From the NCBI RefSeq assembly GCF_007988885.1, contig NZ_BJUZ01000003.1, forward strand, positions 124,001-188,000: a stretch of DNA of 64,000 nt, written 5' to 3'. How positions within the stretch are numbered: position 1 is the stretch's first letter; each line of letters starts with the position of its first letter. The stretch comes from Gluconobacter wancherniae NBRC 103581 (GTDB lineage Bacteria; Pseudomonadota; Alphaproteobacteria; Acetobacterales; Acetobacteraceae). Positions 35,142 to 43,458 of the stretch are shown one piece after another. Position numbers and translations under genes: made by a program. The notes beneath the pieces are model-generated. The model saw nothing but the letters and a program-made list of their open reading frames with translations. It had not been told where the DNA came from and made no database searches.

Positions 35142-36650
35142 TTACCAGGGGACGAGGGACTTGCCGAGCGCCTTCTGGGCGGCCGGTGTCATGCCGATAT
35201 CATTGCGGTTCCACCAGCCGCCGCCAAGCGCCTGAAACAGACCAACACTATCAGAGAACCGCGCTGCCTGTGCCTGAACGTATGATAGTCTGGCCTGCGA
35301 GACGGATTGCTGTGCCTGCAGAAGGGACAGTGTACTGATGTCACCAAGCCGAAGCTGGGCATGGGAGATATTCAGGGTCTTTTCACTGGCCTGCAGGTTA
35401 GTTTCGTTAGCGGCCAGTGTGTCGGCATCAAAGCTGACGGCATGCAGGCTGTCAGCAACGTCCTGAATCGCGCTGAGCACGGTCGCTTTGTACTGGTCAT
35501 TGGCCTGCAGGAGATTGTCGCGTGCGCCGCGCTCGGCATGAAGTAGCGAACCACCCTGGAAAATGGGCTGCATCAGTGTTGCGGCGATTGTCCAGTTTCC
35601 ATAGCCGGGTTTGAAGAAGTCACTCATTGTTCCCACGGCTTGTGCCGGTGTGGCGCTGAGCTGAACATTGGGGAGGCGATTGGCGATTGCGATGCCGATC
35701 TGTGCGCTTGCCGCCTGAATCTGTGCCTGCGCCGCTCTGACGTCCGGGCGCTGGTCCAGCAAGGCGGAGGGCAGAGAGACCGGGAGGCTGCGTGGCAGTG
35801 TGAACTGCTCCAGATGAAACTCAGGCATCGGTGTGTTTGGTGTGACACCGATCAGCGTCGCCATTTGATCTCGGTTCTGTGCCAGAGCCAGGTTCAGGGG
35901 AGGGAGCGTCATTTCAAGCTGCGCGATCGAAGCCTGCTGTGCGGTAACATCATGAAGGGAGATGTTGCCCAGCTTCTGTTCGTTCAGAAGCGTATTCAGA
36001 ACAGTCCTCTGGTCAGAGATCAGGCTTTGTGTCGCTTCGATCTGGGCCCGTATTCCCGCATCCTGAATGGCTGCGTTGACCAGATTGGAGACCATGGTCA
36101 GTGCTGTGGCTTCAAGCTGGAAGCGCTGGATGTCGGCCTGTGCTCCTGCCATCTCGATGGCGCGGCGTGCACCACCCCAGAGATCGGGAACATACCCTAT
36201 GCTCAGCTGGGCAGTGTGTACGTTGTACAGATAGGTGTTGTTGTTCGGGACAGGCGAGTAAACCTGCGATGTTTTGTTACGCGTAGGGTTGAAGGACGCT
36301 GACAGGGTTGGGTAGAGCGCAGCGCCTTCGATGCGGCGTTGCTCCCACGCGGTCTTCAGGCCGTCCTGCATCGCCTTGAGCGATGGGTTGTTCGCGAGCG
36401 ACTGTTCGACGAGCGCATTGAGCTCTGCGTTCTGGAAAACGGTCCACCATTTCCCCGGAATATCAACGCCAGTTTCAAAGCGCTGTGAAACGCCGGCGTT
36501 GCCCGACGAGCCCTTTGTCGGGCTCAGGGCCGCGCGCTGGTAATCTGCATTGGCGGGCATGTCCGGCCGATGAAAATTCGGCCCTACAGCGCACGCGCCG
36601 AGCACTACGGAACTCAAAAGAACAGTGGAATGACGCAGAAGCCGCTTCAT
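35142..36650 (-). CDS. RND outer-membrane factor (TolC/NodT-type lipoprotein)
   Basis: 502 residues with lipobox VLGACAVGPNF; the cysteine would be lipidated. AVGPNFHRPD and WWTVFQNAELNALVEQSLANNPSL are the NodT signature, and two repeated coiled-coil/beta units follow, as in TolC-like channels. It overlaps the RND pump gene by ATGA and forms the outer channel of the tripartite exporter. Confidence 0.93.
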   Translation of the reverse strand: MKRLLRHSTVLLSSVVLGACAVGPNFHRPDMPANADYQRAALSPTKGSSGNAGVSQRFETGVDIPGKWWTVFQNAELNALVEQSLANNPSLKAMQDGLKTAWEQRRIEGAALYPTLSASFNPTRNKTSQVYSPVPNNNTYLYNVHTAQLSIGYVPDLWGGARRAIEMAGAQADIQRFQLEATALTMVSNLVNAAIQDAGIRAQIEATQSLISDQRTVLNTLLNEQKLGNISLHDVTAQQASIAQLEMTLPPLNLALAQNRDQMATLIGVTPNTPMPEFHLEQFTLPRSLPVSLPSALLDQRPDVRAAQAQIQAASAQIGIAIANRLPNVQLSATPAQAVGTMSDFFKPGYGNWTIAATLMQPIFQGGSLLHAERGARDNLLQANDQYKATVLSAIQDVADSLHAVSFDADTLAANETNLQASEKTLNISHAQLRLGDISTLSLLQAQQSVSQARLSYVQAQAARFSDSVGLFQALGGGWWNRNDIGMTPAAQKALGKSLVPW

Positions 36651-39600
36651 GACAGGGCCTCATCTTCCTTGATACGTTTTGGGCGGCGCTTTTCGCGCTT
36701 CTCAACCCACATTTCGAGTTCGCAGAAATAAACAGGAAGGGCAAAGAGCGTTAGCAGGGTGGCAATACCCAGACCGCCAACCACAACGGTTGCAAGGCCA
36801 CGCTGGACGTCAGTACCGATACCCGTTGCCATTGCGGCCGGGAGCATACCTGCGCTTGCGACGGTAGCCGTCATGAGGACAGGACGGAACCGCTCGGCCG
36901 CACCCATGATCGTGGCATCACGGACTGGTAGGCCTTCAGCGCGGTGACGGTTGATGCTTGCGATCATGATGATGCCGTTCTGCACGGCCACCCCGAAGAG
37001 CGCGATGAAGCCCACGGAGGTCGCGATGTTAAGGGTCTCACCCCGCAGGTGCAGCGCGACGAGGCCACCGAGCGTGGCCAGAGGTACGACGCTCAGGATC
37101 AGGAAAGCCTGACGGATGGTGCGGAATTCGGCGAACAAAAGCAGCAGCATGACAGCAAACATCACGCCAAGTGCAAAGATCAGGCGCTTCTGGGCCCGCT
37201 CTTCCTGCTGGAACGTTCCTGCCCATTCGAGGCGATATTTCTGATGATCGTAGTGCACGGAGCTTTCGATCCGCGCCTGCGCATCGGCCAGATATTGTGA
37301 CAGCGGACGGTCGCCATTATCGACGCGAATGGTGATCTGGCGTTTGCTCAGTTCGTGGGAGATGTTGCTCTCACCCATATGCAGCCCGACATGCGCGACC
37401 TGTGACAGCGGAACCTGAAGGCCGTCTGCGTTCAAAAGCGGGATCTGTGCCAGGGTCTGCATGTCCTGAATGTCCTGCTTCCGGATGTGCAGGGTCGCAT
37501 TATAGAAGCGGTCATCTTCATAGACGGTGGTGATGGGTGCATCGCCGATCGCATTCGTCACGAGATCTGAGATGTCAGACACGCTGATGCCATAGCGGGC
37601 AGCTGCCAGCCGATCAGCCGTGATATCGATCTGCGGAATGCGTGGTTCCTGGAAGATGGACGCGCTTGCCGTTCCGGGCACGCGGTGCAGGATATCTACG
37701 ATCTGCTGTCCAATGCGCCGCAGTTCGGAGAAGTCGTTGCCGTAAACGCGCAGGACCAGCGGGCTGTGCGCGCCGCCAACAAGATCGCTCATGTTGTCCT
37801 GGATCGGCTGGCTGATGCTGAAATCAATGCCTGGGATCCGGGACAGACGGGCGCGCAGACGCTGCACGAATTGTGCCTTGTTCTCGCCGCCGGGCCACTG
37901 GTCATAGGGCTTCAGGCCAACGGGCATCTCGATATGAGATGGTGTCCACGGGTCGGTTCCGTCATCCGAGCGGCCAAGCTGTGTGATTGCATAGGATGTT
38001 TCGGGGAACTCGCGTACGGCGCTCCGAAGTTCATCGGCAATTCTTTCTCCCTTATCGAGGGAAATGCCCGTCGGCATCTGGACCTGAAGCCACAGGGCAC
38101 CTTCATCGAGATCCGGAAGAAATTCGCGCCCGATGCTTGCACCAAGAAAAATCACGGCAACCAGTGCCGCTGCTCCGCCAAAATAGGCGATCAGCGGCCG
38201 GTCGATGAAGTGTCCAAGCGCTCTGGTATAATGCCCGTGCAGCCATTCAAGCGGTTTGTTGTGCCAGATGTGACGTGGCTTGCGCAGGGCCAGAAATGTC
38301 AGAGACGGGATCAGCGTAAGAGCACAGACCAGTGCGCCCAGTAGCGCAAAGCTCACGGTATAGGCCATCGGGCGGAATAGCTTGCCTTCGCTGCCTTCGA
38401 AGGCAAAGAGCGGGCTATAGGCCACGATGATGATGAGAGTGGACGAGAAAATCGCCCGGCCTGCACGCTTGGCAACCGTCAGGACGTTCGCGGGAGAGAG
38501 TGGGTCATGCGGATGGTCTTCGCGGATACGCAGGATCGTCTCGGTAATGACGATCGCTCCATCTACGATCACGCCGAAATCGATCGCGCCCAGCGAAAAC
38601 AGGTTCGCCGACATATTGAAAACATGCATCAGCACGAACACTGCAGACAGTGCGAGCGGGATTGTGACGGCCGTTACGATGGCGCTTCGCGGGCTTCCAA
38701 GAAACAGCGTGAGGATGATGACGACGAGGAAGATACCCTCGAACATCGTCTCACCGACCTTGTGGGTTGTTGCCTGCACGAGGTTGTCGCGGTCCATGTA
38801 TGGAACGATGCGGACATGCTGGGCAGCGAGCTGCTTCTGTAGGCTGGCGATTGTTTCGTGCAGCCCTTGCAGGACTACGGAAGGGTTCTCGCCGCTAAGC
38901 ATCGTGACGACGCCTTCGACGGTATCCGGGTTATGGTCCTTGCCGAGGATACCCTCGCGGACCTGATGCCCGAACTGGACGCGTCCCAGATCCTTCACGA
39001 AGACGGGGACGCCGCCGTGATGGGAAACGACGATATTCCCCATGTCCTCCAGGCTGTGGATCATGCCAATGCCGCGGATGACATAGGACTGCTCGCCGCG
39101 GCTCACGCGGCCACCACCTGAATTCACGTTGCTGTTGCGGATGGCAGACAGCACATCTTCGAGGCCGATGCCGTACCGCAGCAGGGCTGTCGGTTCCAGT
39201 TCAAGCTGATATTCGCGCGTGAAGCCGCCGAAATTATCGACGTTCACAACGCCGGGGATATGCTGGATGGCGGGTGTCACAATCCATTTCTGGACGTCTG
39301 ACAGTTCCATCAGGTTCCGGTCGTCGGACTCCAGTGTATAGCGATAGATCTCACCAGCCGGGCCGGAAATGGGGCCAAGCGCAGGTTGTGCGCCATTGGT
39401 CAGGGACAGGCTGGAAAGCTGTGAAAGGACCTGCTGCCGGGCGAGATAGACGTTGGTACCGTCCCGGAAGATCAGCGTGACAAGAGACAGTCCGAAAGTG
39501 CTGGTGGAGCGACTGTCAACGACACCCGGAACACTCGCAAGCTGGCGTTCGACAGGTGTGGTGACCTGCTGTTCCATTTCCTCGGCGGCAAGGCCGGGCA

Positions 39601-39760
39601 TCTGCGTCGTGACCAGAACGCTGACGGCACCAAGATCCGGATAGGCTTCCACGGGAAGCACGCGCCACGCGGCGCCGCCCATAAGCGCCAGCAGAACAGC
39701 AGCAATAAACACGACTTTACGGTGCGAGAAGCACCAGGCGATGAGGCGTTCGATCATCAA
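36647..39760 (-). CDS. Heavy-metal-type RND efflux pump (CzcA family)
   Basis: 1037 residues with 12 membrane helices and two large periplasmic loops. The heavy-metal RND signature in helix 4 is AIDFGVIVDGAIVITE, with D394, D400 and E407 in the positions needed for proton and cation transport; the usual asparagine after the glutamate is threonine here. FSLGAIDFG, PEAYPDLG-like VEAYPDLGAVSV and ATSVGFIALFGVAVQNGI also fit CzcA/CusA relatives. It exports metal ions or related toxic compounds from the periplasm. The exact metal is not predictable. It is 15 bases from the adaptor gene. Confidence 0.9.
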   Translation of the reverse strand: MMIERLIAWCFSHRKVVFIAAVLLALMGGAAWRVLPVEAYPDLGAVSVLVTTQMPGLAAEEMEQQVTTPVERQLASVPGVVDSRSTSTFGLSLVTLIFRDGTNVYLARQQVLSQLSSLSLTNGAQPALGPISGPAGEIYRYTLESDDRNLMELSDVQKWIVTPAIQHIPGVVNVDNFGGFTREYQLELEPTALLRYGIGLEDVLSAIRNSNVNSGGGRVSRGEQSYVIRGIGMIHSLEDMGNIVVSHHGGVPVFVKDLGRVQFGHQVREGILGKDHNPDTVEGVVTMLSGENPSVVLQGLHETIASLQKQLAAQHVRIVPYMDRDNLVQATTHKVGETMFEGIFLVVIILTLFLGSPRSAIVTAVTIPLALSAVFVLMHVFNMSANLFSLGAIDFGVIVDGAIVITETILRIREDHPHDPLSPANVLTVAKRAGRAIFSSTLIIIVAYSPLFAFEGSEGKLFRPMAYTVSFALLGALVCALTLIPSLTFLALRKPRHIWHNKPLEWLHGHYTRALGHFIDRPLIAYFGGAAALVAVIFLGASIGREFLPDLDEGALWLQVQMPTGISLDKGERIADELRSAVREFPETSYAITQLGRSDDGTDPWTPSHIEMPVGLKPYDQWPGGENKAQFVQRLRARLSRIPGIDFSISQPIQDNMSDLVGGAHSPLVLRVYGNDFSELRRIGQQIVDILHRVPGTASASIFQEPRIPQIDITADRLAAARYGISVSDISDLVTNAIGDAPITTVYEDDRFYNATLHIRKQDIQDMQTLAQIPLLNADGLQVPLSQVAHVGLHMGESNISHELSKRQITIRVDNGDRPLSQYLADAQARIESSVHYDHQKYRLEWAGTFQQEERAQKRLIFALGVMFAVMLLLLFAEFRTIRQAFLILSVVPLATLGGLVALHLRGETLNIATSVGFIALFGVAVQNGIIMIASINRHRAEGLPVRDATIMGAAERFRPVLMTATVASAGMLPAAMATGIGTDVQRGLATVVVGGLGIATLLTLFALPVYFCELEMWVEKREKRRPKRIKEDEALS

Positions 39761-39775
39761 GGTTCAGTCGTCCGC

Positions 39776-40912
39776 TCAGTCGTCGTTCAGAAGGATGGCG
39801 CCGCTCGTCACGACCCGGTCATTTGCGGAAACTCCGGAGAGAATGCGCACAGTGTCGCCCTCATCGTAGCTGATTTCAACGTAGTGGCGGCGGAAGGTCC
39901 GGGGACCGGCTTCCACAAAGACGGAGACGCGATCATTGTCCATCAGGAGTGCGCTTTTAGGCACCATGATCTCGCTGTTCTGCGGTACCTTCATGATGGC
40001 GTTTGCGAACATGCCGGGATGCAGGGTGCCATCGGTGTTCGGGCAGACCAGATACGCATTCAGGCGGCGTGTGTCCTGATGCAGTGTCGGGTCATATGTC
40101 GCGAGGGGACCTTCGCAGGTGTGTCCGGGAAGGTCGGTAAAGGTGGCAGTCAGCGTGACGCCTTCGTGGATCTGTGAAACGCGGTTTTCCGGTACGGCCG
40201 CGGCAACCCATACTTCGGAGAGGTCCAGAAGGGTCATCTGTACGGCGGTGGAATCCGTAATATTCTGACCCGGTGACATGGTTGTTGAGGACACTACACC
40301 GTCGATTGGCGAGACAAGTGGAACCTGGCCCTGTGCGGAATAACCCGGACGCGCTCCGAGCACCTGCAGGCGGCGTTGGGTGCGCTCTGCTTCTGCCTGT
40401 GCCTGTGCGAGATCGTTACGGGCGGACTCCATGTCCTTTACTGCGTTGCCGCCAGCGGCCAGGACGCCTTGCGCGCGCGCAAAGGCGCGGTGAGCGAAGT
40501 CGAGGGCAGCGCGGGCGCGGCTATCATCTGCAACGGCCTGATCAAGGTCACTCGCAGCGATGATTGCCAGGATCTGACCCTTGGTGACATGCTGACCCAG
40601 ATGCACGGCAACGCTGATGATGCGGCCTGTGACTGGCGCCAGGACATTTACCTGCCGGTCTGGCTCCGCCATGATCTGTGCGGGCAGCTCGATGCCGTGA
40701 GTGATCGTCTTGGAGATAACGGGGGTGATGATCAGCCGTTTATACAGGGGGCTGCCGTCACGGACGACAATGCTCCCGTTTTCCACGGCATACATCGGCG
40801 GCTCCATAGATGCGGTTTTGACTGCAGGTCCATGGAACCGGAAAGCGATGACAAGAATGATCGCGACGCACAGAAGGCCAATAGCCAGTACGCCGACGCG
40901 TGTAACGCGCAT
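39776..40912 (-). CDS. RND periplasmic adaptor (membrane fusion protein)
   Basis: 378 residues. A single N-terminal membrane segment (VGVLAIGLLCVAIILVIAF) anchors it. The lipoyl half-motifs VLAPVTGRIISVAVHLGQHVTKGQ and PLVSPIDGVVSSTTMSPGQNI flank a helical hairpin, and beta-barrel and membrane-proximal domains follow, as in CzcB/CusB. There is no Met- or His-rich N-terminal metal site visible. It is the first gene of the adaptor-pump-channel operon, with about 280 bases upstream. Confidence 0.9.
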   Translation of the reverse strand: MRVTRVGVLAIGLLCVAIILVIAFRFHGPAVKTASMEPPMYAVENGSIVVRDGSPLYKRLIITPVISKTITHGIELPAQIMAEPDRQVNVLAPVTGRIISVAVHLGQHVTKGQILAIIAASDLDQAVADDSRARAALDFAHRAFARAQGVLAAGGNAVKDMESARNDLAQAQAEAERTQRRLQVLGARPGYSAQGQVPLVSPIDGVVSSTTMSPGQNITDSTAVQMTLLDLSEVWVAAAVPENRVSQIHEGVTLTATFTDLPGHTCEGPLATYDPTLHQDTRRLNAYLVCPNTDGTLHPGMFANAIMKVPQNSEIMVPKSALLMDNDRVSVFVEAGPRTFRRHYVEISYDEGDTVRILSGVSANDRVVTSGAILLNDD

Positions 40913-41128
40913 GCTGCTTGAGAACCCCGTTATGATATTAAAGGCGGCGCCGATCAGGGAGACCGGGCGGAAAAAGATCGGATCGTCACGGAGCCGGACA
41001 ATTCCCTGACAGATGCTACCTGCCGCATCACGAGCGTTCCGCCAAGCGGTTCAAGCCAAAAACGAATATGTTTCTAAAATTTTATGTAACAAATCGCGGA
41101 ACTTTCATCTGCACGTCAGGAAAATGAC

Positions 41129-41167
41129 AAAAAAAAGGCAGTACACCATCGCTGGCGCCTGCCTTTT
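41129..41167 (-). terminator. Intrinsic terminator of ompW
   Basis: On the minus strand AAAAGGCAG pairs with CTGCCTTTT, positions 41159-41167 and 41133-41141, and the transcript would end in an eight-base U run (41136-41129). It lies about 27 bases past the ompW stop. The rest of the 281 bases between ompW and the RND operon is AT-rich and should hold the RND promoter; I see no clear metal operator in it. Confidence 0.85.
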
Positions 41168-41193
41168 CCGGCTCAGGTAAGAGCGTTTTTTTT

Positions 41194-41976
41194 CTAGAAA
41201 CGATACTCGATACCTGCGCCCACGACAGTTGGGTCTAGGGAATCATGTGCGCGGATGAAGGCGCCTGAACCGCGCTCGTTGGCCCAGGCATGCATGCGCA
41301 TGAACATCTGCTTCACGTCGAAGTTGAAGAACCAGTTGCCCACCAGTTGGTAATCGAAGCCCGCATTGACCGATGGGCCACCCGTTACGCCCACGTTCAG
41401 CTTCTGCACCAGACCACCGGCAGGGGATATATTGTGGAAGAAGGCGAGTGTCGCACCGACCCCGACATAGGGGTTGAATGTCTTGTGGGGGCGGAAATGC
41501 CACGCGAATGTCACGGTGGGCGGAAGAGCCCATGCACTACCGACATCGATCTTGCCGAGAGCGGTATCTTCAGCCGCGACTTCATGGCGCGTACTGGCAG
41601 CGATCAGATCTGCGGAGATGTGGTCCGTGAAGAAATATTCGAAGGTCAGCTCTGGCATGACAGAGCGTGTGGTTTTGATGCGGCCGCCAAACGCATTGCC
41701 GTTCAGCCACAGTTTGCTGTCACGATCTTCGGGCATGACGCCGAGGGCCGACAGACGGACGATGAAATCGCCCTTGCCGAGTCCGATCTTGGTGTTGGCA
41801 CAGGTCTGGAAAAGGCCGCAATGCCCCGAGGACACGGGGGCATGAACGTTTTCTGTAGGAACCGGCGCCGCGACGAGCGGAGCCGATACCGTGACCTGAG
41901 CGGGAGAAGTCTGGGCAAAAGCAGGGGCGGCGGCCAGGCCGAGCACCGCAGCTAGCATAAGGGCTGTGGTCTTCAT
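41194..41976 (-). CDS. ompW: OmpW family outer-membrane protein
   Basis: About 260 residues from the ATG at 41976; the frame is open to 42015. A signal peptide ends near PAFAQT. The mature part begins with a Pro/Ala-rich stretch and GHCGLFQTC, then the eight-strand barrel with GDFIVRLSALGVMP, PELTFEYFFTDHISADLIAA, VGVGATLAFFHN and the terminal YRF. OmpW porins pass small hydrophobic molecules and are often induced by oxygen shift. The shared promoter region with the fnr gene has an FNR box, which suggests oxygen control here. Confidence 0.92.
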   Translation of the reverse strand: MKTTALMLAAVLGLAAAPAFAQTSPAQVTVSAPLVAAPVPTENVHAPVSSGHCGLFQTCANTKIGLGKGDFIVRLSALGVMPEDRDSKLWLNGNAFGGRIKTTRSVMPELTFEYFFTDHISADLIAASTRHEVAAEDTALGKIDVGSAWALPPTVTFAWHFRPHKTFNPYVGVGATLAFFHNISPAGGLVQKLNVGVTGGPSVNAGFDYQLVGNWFFNFDVKQMFMRMHAWANERGSGAFIRAHDSLDPTVVGAGIEYRF

Positions 41977-42033
41977 GACGGGTTCCATCAACAATCGTTG
42001 AGTTCTGAAAAGCACCGTGCGACATCAGACACC

Positions 42034-42047
42034 TTGACCTGGATCAA
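42034..42047. promoter_or_regulatory. FNR box between ompW and fnr
   Basis: TTGACCTGGATCAA at 42034-42047 matches the FNR/FixK consensus TTGAT-NNNN-ATCAA with one mismatch. It lies 58 bases before the ompW start and 75 before the fnr-like start, between the divergent genes, and could serve both. An FNR-type regulator is encoded directly beside it, so autoregulation is likely. Confidence 0.82.
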
Positions 42048-42121
42048 GTGTGGCGAATTATGTGCTATAGAGCCCGTGGGTAATCCGAGACCCGAACCTC
42101 GCCCAGAAAAGCAGGATTGTC

Positions 42122-42850
42122 ATGTCATCATTCAGATCTTCCGACGATATGCATGATCGATGTGTCCATTGTATTGGCCGGGTTGATAGTATCTGCAACG
42201 CCATAGAGGATTGTGATCTTGCGGTTCTGGCGAGTGAATCTTCCAAAATGACGGTTTCAGGGGGGCGCTCATTTATTGATGAGGGTTCTCCGGCACATGA
42301 TTTCTTTGTGGTTACAGGCGGTCGGGCCAAATTATTTACACTTCTCCCTGACGGAAGGCGGCAAGTGACCGGCTTCGCGGAGGGAGGAGACTTCCTCGGG
42401 CTTGCAGCGTCTGACAGCTATGCGTTCAGCGCAGAGGCGCTCGGAGGTGTTTCGCTGTGTCGTTTCCCTCACGCAAGTATGCAGCGACTCACGGCGCGCT
42501 TCCCAAATCTGGAACACAGATTGAGGGAGGAGGCGTCGCGCGAGCTTGCGCTGATGCAGGCGCGAATGACGCTTCTGGGGCGCAAGACGGCGCGCGAACG
42601 GCTGGCAACGTTTCTGATTGAACGCTGTCAGGGCCCGCACCGGGCTGCGCCTGTTCTGAAGCAGCCCATTGAAATTGATCTGCCAATGCCACGCACCGAT
42701 ATTGCAGACTATCTGGGGCTCACGATCGAGACAGTAAGCCGCACGTTCAGTCTGTTTCGGCGCGAGAAGCTGATCAGTGTTCGCGGCATTACACATATTA
42801 CTTTGCTTGATCCTGAGCGTATTTCTGCGATTGCGGATGGTATGGAGTGA
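42122..42850 (+). CDS. fnr: FNR-type [4Fe-4S] oxygen-responsive regulator
   Basis: 242 residues. Cysteines C14, C17 and C25 (CxxCx7C) and C113 in SLCRF are positioned like the cluster ligands of FNR/FnrL. The cAMP-binding-like domain spans about 40-150, and the helix-turn-helix reads TDIADYLGLTIETVSRTF, with the E..SR recognition residues for TTGAT half sites. It should act as an oxygen-labile activator or repressor. An FNR-type regulator called GoxR is known from Gluconobacter oxydans, and this may be its equivalent. The FNR box before the gene suggests it controls itself and ompW. Confidence 0.92.
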   Translation: MSSFRSSDDMHDRCVHCIGRVDSICNAIEDCDLAVLASESSKMTVSGGRSFIDEGSPAHDFFVVTGGRAKLFTLLPDGRRQVTGFAEGGDFLGLAASDSYAFSAEALGGVSLCRFPHASMQRLTARFPNLEHRLREEASRELALMQARMTLLGRKTARERLATFLIERCQGPHRAAPVLKQPIEIDLPMPRTDIADYLGLTIETVSRTFSLFRREKLISVRGITHITLLDPERISAIADGME

Positions 42851-42967
42851 AATATCCGTAATGGTGCGGGTAGTCCTTAAGACTATCGGAGCGTAACTGT
42901 TCTGGCGTGCCATGTTCCTGCCACACCTTTCTGGTGGGTTATGGATAAAGCCGTTACAGGAGAAGTC

Positions 42968-43420
42968 ATGATCAATCGTTCCACATTCCGTTCAGTTCTT
43001 TCAGCGGGCCTTATGGTTTCTGCGTTGGTTGTTGCACCAAACGTTCATGCGGCTGACACAACGGGCACGACGTGCCAGAAAAGCACGGGTTCTGACGCTG
43101 TGAGCCGTCTGGCGCAGCGCGAAGACTGCCTCAACAGCCGTGTTCAAAAATACAAACAGAATGCACAGCTTGATCAGCAGGCCCGCGAGAAAAAGATTGC
43201 GGATCTCAAGAACAAGTACACCAACGCTCCGGCGAACGAGCGTGCAAAGCTGGCCAGTCGTATTCAGAACGAGCAGTCCAAGCTGACCTCTGCACGTGAC
43301 ACGCAGGTCAAGCGTTTGCAAAACCTTCAGAATCAGCCGGCTCAGCAGCAGGAGCGCGTTAATGCTCTTGGTAAGAAGGCGCGCTCTGATGTCGGGAATT
43401 TCCTGAACGGCGGTCTCTGA
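42968..43420 (+). CDS. Secreted coiled-coil protein of unknown function
   Basis: About 150 residues from ATG 42968, preceded by AGGAGAAG. The signal peptide ends at NVHAAD. Two cysteines follow in the mature part (TTCQKS and EDCLN), which could form a disulfide. From about residue 50 on there is a Lys/Gln/Arg/Asn-rich helical stretch of about 90 residues with few hydrophobic core residues, ending in NFLNGGL. It resembles small periplasmic proteins of acetic acid bacteria; I do not recognise the family. A strong terminator follows at once. Confidence 0.72.
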   Translation: MINRSTFRSVLSAGLMVSALVVAPNVHAADTTGTTCQKSTGSDAVSRLAQREDCLNSRVQKYKQNAQLDQQAREKKIADLKNKYTNAPANERAKLASRIQNEQSKLTSARDTQVKRLQNLQNQPAQQQERVNALGKKARSDVGNFLNGGL

Positions 43421-43427
43421 AAATACA

Positions 43428-43455
43428 GACCCGGGATGCGTGTCCCGGGTCTTGT
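43428..43455 (+). terminator. Intrinsic terminator after the coiled-coil protein
   Basis: GACCCGGGA at 43428-43436 pairs with TCCCGGGTC at 43443-43451 around TGCGTG, with TTGTTTATT behind. The stem ends only a few bases before the converging photolyase gene stop. Confidence 0.88.
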
Positions 43456-43458
43456 TTA

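Noticed and set aside
37685-38344. 219-codon open frame on the plus strand
   Set aside because: Shadow of the RND pump gene; low-complexity composition, no start signal.
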